Positions 1-10,267 of a stretch of 64,000 nt of DNA are shown piece by piece (the first letter of the stretch is position 1; each line of letters opens with the position of its first letter). This DNA is from Globomyces pollinis-pini. Taxonomy: Eukaryota > Chytridiomycota > Chytridiomycetes > Rhizophydiales > Globomycetaceae. The notes beneath the pieces are model-generated. The model saw nothing but the letters and a program-made list of their open reading frames with translations, was not told the origin of the DNA and did no database searches. Location: NCBI GenBank assembly GCA_025399215.1, contig MU621091.1:124001-188000 (forward strand). Direction: 5' to 3'. Position numbers and translations under genes: made by a program.

Positions 1-1762
1 AAATCTTGTCAATTTGCGATCAATAATAAGACTGATTTTGGAATATTCAGATAATTTCTGTGGATGGTTTTTCTGCTTTTCAAAATATTGAACGATTTCT
101 TCAGGTAAGCCCTTTCCTGGTGTAATGCATTCATGATTGAGTTCATGTGAGTAGCGATTGTATTCCAAATTAGAAGCATCACTATTCACTGGTGGTGTTA
201 ACACAATTGACGGTGTGATGTTTAAATTGGAGCCATGAGACTCTAGAAGCAAATTTTCACGTTCTTTGTTACCAATATAATTATTAATCTCCACTGAATC
301 AATGTGGATTTTTGTCAACAATTTCATTTGATGTAACGTTATTACTACTGTTGAGATAAAATAGTATACCTCTATTTCTATTGAAATCTTCTCTGAACTT
401 TACACATTTAAGATACAACACAAGTGGAAAAATAAAATTGGCACAGGCAACAAAAGTCAAAGAAGTCCACAATAAAAAATGTTGAAGTAATTGGCCCGTT
501 TGTAATGGAATACATATTAAACAAGGTAAAACAAATGCAAGAAATGTTCCCAGTTTTGGTCCACAAATGTCATTTTGAATCAAATTACTGTAGGATACAA
601 GAAAGTTGACCGGGACAGCTGGCAAAAGCATAAAATATGCGAAAATGGCCACCGATATTTTGCACAGTATTTTGGGCTCTCCAAATTCCAACAGAGAGAC
701 AAATATGTTATTCGATGAATCAATATCAAACCCTAAAGCAAAAAACACACCAATTGTTACATAAAAGAATGCAGTTGCGGATATTGATATCCACATAATC
801 GACTGGGTATTTACTTCCTTTGCTTTGATATTAATCCATGAAGGCACAACAGTCGCACACGCCAAATTCATCATAATAGTTCCCATTGTTTGTCCATATG
901 TGATACCTAGTGGTGTTGTCATTGGCATTCTTTTTGGGTTTAATCCAGCAAATATCGATGATGATACCCATTGTATTGCAATCAAACATGTTAAAACAAA
1001 TGAAGCTATTCAATTATTAGTGTACAACTAATACCGATTGTAAGACCAATAGAAGAATCCAAGTCATAAAAGGCAAATGGTATCGCAAACACTAATGTGG
1101 TAAGCCACCCAAACGTAAACACCATAAATGTGCTTCCAAACGGTGAAGCACTACCAACCACATCTTCAACAATACATATCCAATCCAGGGACATTGACAA
1201 ACCGCATGTCTTCCCAAAACCATCCAATATCAATCTATCAGTAGCCTAAATGTTACGAAAAATATTGTTGAACCTGTGCCGTTAAATTAATACTCTGTAT
1301 AGCATTCGACTGTAAAGCACAATATAAGATTACTTGACCAAACAAATGACTGTTGGGTCCAAAGTAAAAGTTTATCAACGTACTGAATTCGACATGACCT
1401 TGAAAATATTTGTTTCCAGGAATAGCTTGCATTGATTCGATTAGAAAAAGATTATTCATTCCAGATATGAATGTGAAGATGACCTGTTTAAGTTAATTTA
1501 CAATGTTAATACATATGAAATTATGGTAAACAACCACCCAGGAGATTGAAAATTTGAAGGGGTGATTGGTACAGCTAAAGGACTTTAGTGATATTCAATT
1601 CATCCATACCAGGACCACTTTAAAAAATCAGTTTGATGAATGTTCCATTACCTTAATGAATTAATAATGAAGCAAAATCCAGCAAAAGCTCCTATATTTT
1701 TACGACTGAGTAGCTACAGGTTGAGAAGAAGCTTAATTTACTCGCTCTAAAGTTGTGGTCAT
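1..1762 (-). CDS. AAAP-type amino-acid permease, paralogue A (3' end outside window)
   Basis: Multi-spanning membrane transporter resembling the amino acid transporter (Aa_trans, APC superfamily) fold; the substrate cannot be read from the sequence. It is clearly paralogous to the genes at 17193-19251 and 27560-29678, sharing the GP(A/G) motif near TM1, SIPGN/AIPGN-HFQ, FGKTCGL and VPSWINIK blocks. My model starts with a 7-residue exon (MTTTLER, ATG 1760-1762) and needs introns at 1714-1741, 1618-1651, 1575-1609, about 1480-1510, 1246-1273, about 1006-1028 and 348-369. An 8-nt microexon (1610-1617) lies between two of these and supplies the SGPA residues. After the last membrane segments the hydrophilic tail stays open to base 1, so the C-terminus lies outside the window. 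The start is supported by the LLSRKN junction, which matches LLSKK in paralogue C. Confidence 0.75.
1610..1617 (-). other. 8-nt microexon of permease A
   Basis: Eight bases flanked by an upstream GT-AG intron (1618-1651) and a downstream one (1575-1609) on the minus strand. Including them joins NSL to AVPITP through S-G-P and keeps the frame. Splicing 1652 directly to 1574 shifts the frame. Paralogues B and C encode the same residues (IGPAVPF, TGPGLPF) with no intron there. Confidence 0.6.
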
Positions 1763-1803
1763 TTTTGGGTAAAAAGAGGATAAACTTGAATTTTTAAATT
1801 TCA
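1763..1803. promoter_or_regulatory. 41-bp divergent intergenic region
   Basis: Only 41 bases separate the modelled ATG of permease A (minus) from that of PTRHD1 (plus). Any promoter must lie here or inside the neighbouring coding sequence. No recognisable factor site seen beyond an A/T-rich stretch. Confidence 0.4.
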
Positions 1804-2248
1804 ATGGCTTTGACTATTTACGTCATTTTAAGGAGAGATTTGTTGAAGGTAATTTGGAAAGTTTGAAGAATGAAATCAGTTGGGTTTTGGTCCTGGTAGT
1901 ATGATATCTCAAGCTTGTCATGGAACTTCAAAGTTACTATGGGAATATAAAAACGACCCTCAAGTTATAGAATATATGAAAGATATAGAAAATATGCATA
2001 AAGTGATACTAGAAGTAATTACAGTCCTTTACTAATCGAATTAGATAAAGAATTTAAATCAATTGGAATTGCTAGGAAACCAACTTACCAATGATAATAT
2101 TGGTAATCAATCATTCAAGAGTTAAATATTAGATTATATCCGTTGGATTGAACAACCAGAAAACACTCTGACTTGTTTTGTTACAAAACCTTATGAACCT
2201 GAGAGCATTCGACATCTGTTCAAAAAGTGCAGCTTATATCGTGGTTAA
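1804..2248 (+). CDS. PTRHD1: PTRHD1-like peptidyl-tRNA hydrolase 2 family protein
   Basis: Four-exon gene encoding 117 residues; introns 1849-1879, 2015-2044 and 2103-2132 (30-31 nt). The product begins MALTIYVILRRDLLK, then carries GPGSMISQACHGTSKLL and near the C-terminus DYIRWIEQPENTLTCF. These match the blocks of human PTRHD1 (G-x-L-V-A-Q-A-C-H-A; L-W-L-E-Q-P-E-N), a small member of the bacterial/archaeal Pth2-like fold. The biochemical role of PTRHD1 is not well settled, so hydrolase activity is a family inference. Length fits the family (about 120-140 aa). Its exons are too short to be seen as one long ORF, so it is easily missed. It lies head-to-head with permease A and 136 bp upstream of the Sec14-like gene on the same strand. 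Confidence 0.8.
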
Positions 2249-2384
2249 TATAAATCCATTATTCCTATATACAACTATTTGTGTAGTAGATAGTACACAT
2301 TGTACACAGACAATGTGTTTTCGCGTCGATTCCCTTTCATTCTTATACTTTCTATTTTATTCTTTCGATAGTTAGGCAAACAAA

Positions 2385-3263
2385 ATGGATATTCAAAGAA
2401 ATAGTATCAGACTATTGGAGGGAGAATCTTCAATAACGCTCAATGAGCTGCGCGACAATCTACAACAGATTGGGAAGTTTGACCCAACTAGACATGACGA
2501 TTCAGTGTTGGTTAGATTTTTGAGAGCAAGACAATTCAATTTAGAAAAATCGCAATTGATGATTTCAGATTATGAGGATTGGAGAAACAAGAACAATATT
2601 GAAGACATTGTACAGAATTTTGCGTTCACCGAGCATAAGGAAGTCCATCAAGTATTTCCAAGATTTTATCATGGAATCGACAAACAAGGAAGACCAATCT
2701 TTATAAATCAGCATCACAATTTGGATGCTAAAAAGTTATTTGCCATCACCACAGAAGAACGACTCTTACACCATCATATACGCGAACAAGAGAGATGTCT
2801 CAGATATCGACTTCCCGCATGTAGCATTAAAGCAGGAACTTCAGTGGAACAGGTTGTTTTGATATTGGATGCTCACAAGTACCCATTTTTGCAATTTCAG
2901 CAAGTGAAAGGGTTTATCCAGAAAATCACATCAATCTCATCCGACTATTATCCAGAGACGTTAGCAAAGATCTTTATAATCAACACTGGAATGTTTTTCC
3001 CAACTATTTGGACAATTTTTAAGAATTTCTTTGATAAGAAAACTCAATCGAAAATATCAATCCTTGGAACAAATTATCAAAAAGATCTATTGGAATATAT
3101 TGATGCTGATCAGTTGCCAAAATTTTATGGTGGAACCTGTACCTGTGTAGGAGGGTGCGAAAATGGCGATTTCGGGCCATGGAGTGATGGTACTGTTGAA
3201 GGTTATCCAAAATCGGAATGGGATTTTTCTATACGAGATTGTCAAACAAAGTCTGTTGCTTAA
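2385..3263 (+). CDS. Sec14-like phosphatidylinositol/phosphatidylcholine transfer protein
   Basis: Intron-free ORF of 292 residues with the Sec14/CRAL-TRIO layout: an N-terminal CRAL-TRIO-N helical segment (about residues 15-65, containing LVRFLRARQFNLEKS) followed by the lipid-binding CRAL-TRIO domain (about 85-250). Diagnostic pieces are FYHGIDKQGRPIFI, VVLILDAHKYP, YYPETLAKIFIINTGMFFP and LPKFYGGTCTC. Sec14 proteins exchange PI and PC between membranes and couple lipid metabolism to Golgi/endosome trafficking. Length matches yeast Sec14 (about 300 aa). The short C-terminal tail has several cysteines (CTCVGGC), a little unusual. It ends 33 bp from the convergent CCDC39 gene. Which Sec14 subfamily it belongs to is not clear. 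Confidence 0.9.
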   Translation: MDIQRNSIRLLEGESSITLNELRDNLQQIGKFDPTRHDDSVLVRFLRARQFNLEKSQLMISDYEDWRNKNNIEDIVQNFAFTEHKEVHQVFPRFYHGIDKQGRPIFINQHHNLDAKKLFAITTEERLLHHHIREQERCLRYRLPACSIKAGTSVEQVVLILDAHKYPFLQFQQVKGFIQKITSISSDYYPETLAKIFIINTGMFFPTIWTIFKNFFDKKTQSKISILGTNYQKDLLEYIDADQLPKFYGGTCTCVGGCENGDFGPWSDGTVEGYPKSEWDFSIRDCQTKSVA

Positions 3264-3296
3264 GTGAATAAACTTTTAACACTAACAAATTCTATT

Positions 3297-6200
3297 TTAT
3301 TTCATTGAACTTTTGCTTCCATGCGAACTTAAACTGCTAGCAGATCCTGGTCTCGAAAGTTTCTTGATTCGTTCTGCACCGGTAATTGGTCCTCTACTTG
3401 GAGTTTTTACAGCATTGGCAGATGCTCCTGCTTCTTGTCCTTTATTTGATCCTGTGGAGCTTCTTACACTACCAGTGGAATGAGAACGAGATAAAGGAGC
3501 TTCCGGAAGTGAAATAGAAGCTATGATGTTAAAATATTTGCTATACCATTGAAATCTTTTGTTGGAATACTTGCTTTTGGTAGTGATGGTAGAGTGGAGC
3601 TCATAGATTGCTGTTGCCATGGTGGTAAGACTTTTGGTGCTTGACTTTGAACAGATCTATTAAGAAATTAGTAAAATTATTCGTACTCTTCAGGGGCTAA
3701 ACTGGCTCTTGAGTTAGCTCTTGAATTGGATCTTGAGTTCGCAACGGAGGGAGCCCTAGAGTTAGCTCGAGAGCTAGCTGGGCTGGAATCGGCAATGCTG
3801 GATGCTCTAGAACTAACTCTAGACACAGTTCTAGAAGGGGATTGCAATCCATTTACTTCCATCATCAGCGACACACTCTCAGTAATCTCCGGAAATCTTT
3901 CTGTTAATCTCATCAAGTCAGTCAAAGCGATTGTTCCAATTTCTCGGAAACTTCTAATTAATAAATCTTGTTCGTCAAAAGTAGGATGTGCAAGTCCTTT
4001 CCTGTGAGCTTTACAATATTTTCTGACAAAATTCCACGCCCGATGTTTTTTCTTTAATTGCTCGTCAATTTCATTTTGAACCGCCTTGGATTTAGCTTCT
4101 AATACTTGCAATTGTTGAAGCTTATGTGCTTCTTTAGTGCTTTGCGAACTGAATTCTCTTTCGAAATCTTGTAATGATTGTTGAAGGTCTTGAATAGTTG
4201 TGCGTTTCTTCTTGAAAGCTTCCATAGTTTGTCGGTATTCCTAGATATTAAGTGGTTATCATTACGGAATCCAGCATATCTTTATGTTGAATATCCTTCG
4301 AGTCCAATTCGGCCTGGTATAGACTACAGTCAATGCGAGAAAAAGTACTTCATTCTGAACTGCTCATTACGATTGTTCATCAACTTCAATGTGTTTTCTA
4401 ATGCTTTAATCTCTTTCTCCGCCTTTCTAATATTTGCATCTAACTCATCTCCTTCTCTTTGTAATTCTTCACGCTTTTGTGCTGCTTTGATTACATAAAA
4501 AGCTTGAGAATGATCTTCTTCCCCATCTTCCGGTGCAAATTGAGTCATCAATATTTCATAACGTTTCTTGAGTTTTTCTACTTTACCAATTCGATCTCTC
4601 AGTTCTGTTGCTGCAGAATGACGTTCTACTTCGGCATTTTTGATCTGAACTTTCAACATATCTTTATGAATATCAATTTCTTTAGTTCTTTCTTCTAGTG
4701 CTAATGATAATTGAACTTGTTTGGTTTCGAGTGTAAACACCTAAAAGTAAATATCAAATCTTCTTACTTCATCTGATCTGGCATGAACGAAACTTCGCAA
4801 TCGACGTAATTCTAATCTAAGAATATTTTCTTCAACCATCATGTTTTCCTTTTCTTTAATTTTTGTATTTAATTGATGTGCCTACTTTATAAAACAATAA
4901 ATTCATACTGCACTTTCATTGTACACATTCAATTCACCAATAGCTGTGTTAATTTCCTCTTTCGTTTTTTCTAAAGCTTCATAATGACGTCTTGAGTGTC
5001 TTAAATCTTCTTGTGATCGTTTCAGTTGATTGTTTAGTACACTCCATCTCAAAGTTTCCTCGTCCAGTTTCTTGGTCAAAGCTGTAATTTTACTCAATAA
5101 TTCATTTTTTTCTTCATCTGTTCGATCACCCTCTAGTCGGCGAATTTTTCGTTCCAATTGTTGAACACCATATTCCATAGAGTACAACATTGCTCGTTGT
5201 TTCAATGTATCCTGATCTAATTTATGTATTTTTGATTTGAGATTTCTTATTGCAGCTTCTCTAAACTGTTTAAAAACGATCATTTTACCCGCCAATAATC
5301 TCAGCCTGTAGATTCTTTTCTTCTTGTCTGGTTTTGAATAACGCTTGACTTTGCTTAAATTCTAAAACTTAACAAAAGACTATAAATGTACGGTTATCTC
5401 TCAATATTTTGATTTGTTTATCCAATTCTTTCTCTTTATTCTTCTCTTTGTTCAAAATCTCTTCCAGCTAGAATAAAAGTTAAACTAATAATATTTACTT
5501 GTTCTGCTCTAGCTTCGAGAGAAACTGTTTCATCGTCTAATTCAACCAATTTCTTCTTCAATTTAGAATGATTTTCAAGATGTAATTCATATTTCTCTCT
5601 TCGTTCCTTTAAATCATCTTTGAGATAATTTAATTCCATTCTTCGGTTAATTAAATCATTTGCGGATTTATTCAGGGTATGTTTTAAAACTTCAACATCA
5701 TCGCGATACAATTGAAATCCTTTAATGGCGTTGGTTTCCTCTTCTCTATTATAAAATGTTACGAAATCATAATGATACCTAAATTTCATGACTTTTCGTT
5801 CTGCCATCGTTATGTTTTTTTCAGTTTCTTCATTCAGATTTAATTGAGACTGATACAATTCTTGTTTTTCTTTAATTCTTTCTTGAGTTTTCCGAATTAA
5901 ATCCTTTTGTTCCCGGTAACTAGCCTGAGATTTATTGATGTCATCATCGCGCTGTTTCATGCCTTCTACTGCTTGTTCCCATTGTTTAATTAAATCTTGT
6001 CGTTCTTGGTGTAATTGTTTAAAAGCTTCGGCAGTATTTTCCAATTCAATTTGGCATACTTGAGTTTCTGTTACCTACAATAAATTGGAATTCCTATTAC
6101 TTCCGCTGTCAAAGATGCCTTTTGCTTATTCACTTGCATCATCAATTTTTCAATAGCCAAACTCAACTCTTTTGTTTTAGAGTCATCTTCTTTTGAATAT

Positions 6201-6795
6201 TTCACCAAAGCCAGGTTATCTTCTTCCTTTTCTGCTTGAACACGTAGCCATTCATTCAATTCATCTGTTTCTAATTTGAATTCAGCCTTCACAACTTCTA
6301 ATTTTTCATTTCCTTTATAAATTGAGGTTTGAAGTATGTTCAACTAATTGATAAATTAAAACTCCAATTACTTGGTCACTTATAGCTGATACTTCATTTC
6401 CCATTCGTTTCTAATTATTACTAAAATATCTAACGCATACCATCTCTAATTTTAGTCTGCCATCTTCACGTTCAGATAATTGTTTAAAGTGTTCTTCAGT
6501 TTGAATTTGACGGTTTTTAGCATCATATAATGCTTGTGTATGTGTTGTTTCTGAATGAACGTTTTTCATATGAGCTGCAATGGAATCTGCTCGTGCTTTA
6601 TTATCTTCCACAACCGCTTGTAGATGGTTAAATGAATCCGTTAATTGTTTTATCTATAGTGGTTATGAACTGTTGTCTCTATACCCTTTCGCTAAGCGCT
6701 TTGTTTGTCACATTTGCAAATGGTGGTAAGGAATGAACATAACTATTATCATCATCTTTCTTTTTCACTATTCGGTCCGTTCGGTCAGCTAACAT
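3297..6795 (-). CDS. CCDC39: CCDC39/FAP59 axonemal 96-nm ruler coiled-coil protein
   Basis: A long, almost entirely coiled-coil protein in about ten exons with introns of roughly 30 nt. I recognise CCDC39 from blocks shared with the human protein: RYEILMTQFAPEDGEE, QAFYVIKAAQKREELQREGD, KAEKEIKALENTL and ERQDLIKQWE. It also has a Ser-rich C-terminus ending SRPGSASSLSSHGSKSSMK, like the SRPSSASS tail of animal CCDC39. With CCDC40, this protein forms the molecular ruler that sets the 96-nm repeat of motile cilia and anchors inner dynein arms and the N-DRC. The start (ATG 6793-6795, MLADRTDRIVKKK) was found by extending the frame through a 31-nt intron at the SER/IKQ junction. Roughly 900 residues, close to the usual size. 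Its presence implies a motile flagellated stage. Confidence 0.9.
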
Positions 6796-6996
6796 TTTGT
6801 GTAATTACAAAATATCGATTTTTTTGGTGTTTGAGGTTTAATTTTTCATTCACGTTATTACGTGTTTATTTAAACTATTTTAATACCATCTCAATTCAAA
6901 AATAAACCAAAAATGTTCTTTTGTTTAAAAAGAATATCATTTAACTCATTTATTAATTTAATCCAAAACGTATGAAAATATTTACAAGGATTAAAG

Positions 6997-9326
6997 TTAA
7001 ATTGGATAAGAACCATCAGATAACTCAACAGGAGAGTCGGAAGAAGGAACAGTAACATTTGGGTTGAATTGACGAATTCTAGACATGAAAGTTGATACTA
7101 ACCTCATATCTAAATTGAACGAATCCGATTGTACTGCGTCCAGCAATGGTTGCAGTATTTCATCTACATGCTGTAAAGGGACGTTACAGCATGTGGCTAT
7201 TATGCGTTTACAGGCTAATTCATGTTGACCCGCACTCCCTCGTAAATTAACAAGCTCTTGACATAAATGTGCCTCAATAGCTTTTTGGTGGGTTAATGCT
7301 TGTCGAAGTCTTGCGATTTCATCATAAGATGAAGGTGAAAACACTTCAGGTTTTTGCACAGCAAACAGTTGTGGTGATTGATTCTGAGACGACATAAATA
7401 AGTTATCGGAAAGTGATTCTTCCAGCTTTTGGATACGCAACTTTAATTCAGGAATAGTAGCATTTTCACTTCGTAATGGCTCGATTTCTTTACGATATTG
7501 CGCTATATCTCGAGTCATTGAGCATAATTGTCGTTGAAGTTCACTGATGATTTCTGCTTCAGGCTTATTTGAATCATTTGCTCCGTTTGAATTAACCACA
7601 ACAGCCGTCGCTAAAAATTAAGCAACAATGAAATAATTACCAGTACTTTCTTGTTCATTTTGAATGCTAGGATAAAGAACTCTAGTCAAGTTAGGTGTGC
7701 TATTTGACCCAGAGCTTGGCGAAGGAAGATGAGTCACTTCAGTCTATTTATGAGTACAAAACGTGAATTACAGAACTAGACGACAAAAGATTCTGCGTTT
7801 CAAACCCAAAATCAGCGGATTTTAATCCAGTGCAATTTGGGATTGATGCATCGGCACCAGCTTCAGCCAATTGATCAAACAGATGACGATTGCCCAACCT
7901 TGCCGCAATATTAATAGCAGTGTCACCACAGACATCAACAGCATCCAACAAATTAAAGAAAGATTTTGCCAAAGAATTGCCATTATCTTGATGAACCAAC
8001 TCAGAAGACATAGCTTCATCACAGGCCAACTTGGCAACAAATTCTAAAAGGCATTGCATGTAATATATACAAGAAGGAGATCTACCTTTGATAGAAGAAG
8101 TCAAACAAATATGATGAAGAACAGTTCGGTTTTTCTTGTCTGGAATACAAATCACTTCCTTTAAAATCATCAATGTATCAACAAACGAATTTCTATCATA
8201 ATTTTGGTCCATCATAACTGCTCGAATTAAAGCAGATTCACCCAAATAATTCAATTTATCAACTTTGGAGCCTTTCTGTATCAACAACGTCAGCAAATTG
8301 GTATTAGCCAAAGCAGCAGCCCAGTGAAGCGCCGTATGGCCTTGATCATCAAGAATCAAATCAATGTCAAAGTCGGGTGGAAGTATTGAGTGTGCATAGA
8401 GCATTTCTTGACTTGAAGGACCAGATCGCAGAAAAAGTGCCATAATGGCAGATCTATGACGCTCAGAGCTATTTTCGACTGGAGAAGGTGGTATGGATGA
8501 ATGTTGCACGGGTTGGTTACAGGAATAGTCCATAAAGTATGGACTATTGTTATACATATGGTATGATTTCGGATCTTGGGGTTCAAAATAATGCTCTGAG
8601 AAAGACATTTCTTGAGAGCCTTGATGAAAGTGAGCAAATGGATCGACATGTTCCACCGGAGCTGGTGGGGGATGAGGTTGAGTAACTTGTTGTTCAACCT
8701 TTTGACGTTTTTCTTTATGTTGATATTTAGTCTTCGTCTGATATCCCGATAATGTTCTTGCTTGATTTTGAACATACTCTTTTGTAGGAGTTCTATCGGG
8801 TCTACCATTAGGAGGGTTGTAATTGAGTAGGGGTGCCAAAATCACATCCACAGCAAACTGTTCAGCCAATTGCACACCGCGTTCGAATGGAATCCTGTTT
8901 AAATTAAAACAAAATTAGAATACCATGTGCCTTGATATTTCCCATATCCCCCTTGAACTTTTTCATGATTTCCATTTTGAATTTCTTTTTCCAATATTTT
9001 AGTTCGTTTCCCCTTTTCAATGTTTGCAACTAGATTTATAAATATAAACTTTAACGAATACCTTTAAGAACTTGGGTTGCATTCAAGAAGGAATCTTTTT
9101 GTCTTCTCATGACTGCAACATTTCGACACATCATTTCATAAACCGGAACACCAGAATAAACAGCACCATAAACAGCGCTTGGCATAGAATCCATATTTGT
9201 ACCATTATTTTTAGTGACTTTTTTAGCTACATCAGTGGGAGGCTTTGGAGGAGGAGCAGACATTTGAGCGACATTCTGTTGGTTCTGATGGTGGGCATAT
9301 ACATTTGCATGATTATAATCTGACAT
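6997..9326 (-). CDS. APSES/KilA-N plus ankyrin cell-cycle transcription factor (Mbp1/Swi4/Res type)
   Basis: The N-terminus (from ATG 9324-9326) has an APSES/KilA-N DNA-binding domain: [25 protein letters not shown], then across short introns near 9030-9060 and 8895-8925 the pieces [12 protein letters not shown] and [10 protein letters not shown]. Next comes a low-complexity segment, then ankyrin repeats ([44 protein letters not shown]) and a C-terminal leucine-rich coiled coil (about 7000-7600). This order matches the fungal MBF/SBF DNA-binding subunits, which activate G1/S genes through MCB/SCB elements (ACGCGT/CGCGAAA). Roughly 740 residues, close to fungal homologues. It lies head-to-head with the gene at 9439. 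The internal split around 7610-7745 contains a short exon. Confidence 0.88.
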
Positions 9327-9438
9327 TCTCGGTCAGTTCAAGTTCTAGCAAATAAAATGAATTCAATCAAACAAACAACAATGGTGTGGCACCAAGTCAC
9401 AAAATAAACACTGACAAAATGAAAGAATCAACAGACAG

Positions 9439-9998
9439 ATGGGATTGATCAAGGTAGCTGTTGGTTTATTATTAGCCATATGTGAGTTCTGCTGTTAGCA
9501 GCTATTGTTCAATCAGTGTTTGTTCGGCTAATTTACGTGATACAACCCTGATCTACTCGATTCCTAGGTTTCACAAGTCGCTATACGACGTTTTCGGTCA
9601 TCTAGTGCTACTCCTACTTGAACTACCCTCGTTTCCAGGTTTGTACATTACCCTTCTTTTATTAATCATACATTCACTGTCACAATTCTTCACCCACTTT
9701 GATCTGTGCTTATCCAAGCCATTCTGGAAAAATAACTCAAGGCTTGCCGGTTTACATCAGTTAATCCACCGTCTTTTATATTACTCCTGTATGCCGTTAT
9801 GTCAAGTGCCGACTTATGGAGATCTTGATGATACCTCGTTGCTTGAAACATGTCGCGTTCATTTGCGGTCAATGGATGAAAGGTACGTGTCAGGACTTGT
9901 GCAATGGCTTAATCAGGATTTATAGCGCCAAGTACTTCGTTATCACTATCATCAATTCAAACACGGTTTGCTTCCTGTCAACAGATTCAACACGATAA
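9439..9998 (+). CDS. Putative small membrane protein, function unknown
   Basis: I do not recognise this gene. From ATG 9439-9441 the product starts with a hydrophobic stretch (MGLIKVAVGLLLAI). It probably continues through short introns near 9492-9511 and 9549-9589 into SLYDVFGHLVLLLLELP and LYITLLLLIIHSLSQFF, two likely membrane segments. A soluble part follows with LHQLIHRLLYYS and TYGDLDDTSLLETCRVH. A good GT-AG intron (34 nt, starting GTACGT near 9881) joins RSMDER to IYSAKYFVITII and a stop near 9998. Intron boundaries in the first half are not secure. The 3' end runs into an 88-bp tandem duplication. Hydrophobicity suggests an ER or other membrane location. Confidence 0.45.
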
Positions 9999-10158
9999 TT
10001 GTACTGACTATTGTATGACAAAGCTACTTGATTCGTTAAGTTCATCAATTATATGAGAAACTAAGTATATAGATTCAACACGATAATCGTGCTGACTATT
10101 GTATGACAAAGCTACTTGATTCGTTAAATTCATCAATTTTATGAGAAACTAAGTAATA
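9983..10158. repeat. 88-bp direct tandem duplication
   Basis: Two adjacent copies (9983-10070 and 10071-10158) of a unit beginning AGATTCAACACGATAAT, differing at only a few positions. The first copy contains the stop codon of the gene at 9439; the second lies in its 3' flank, before the convergent WD40 gene. Confidence 0.85.
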
Positions 10159-10267
10159 TAAGATACATAAAGAATGGAAACTAAGGGATCTTCATCAAAG
10201 TTGATGGAATGAATGCAATTTCAAATTGATCAAATCAAACCCACTATACCATATAATATCCCTTGAT

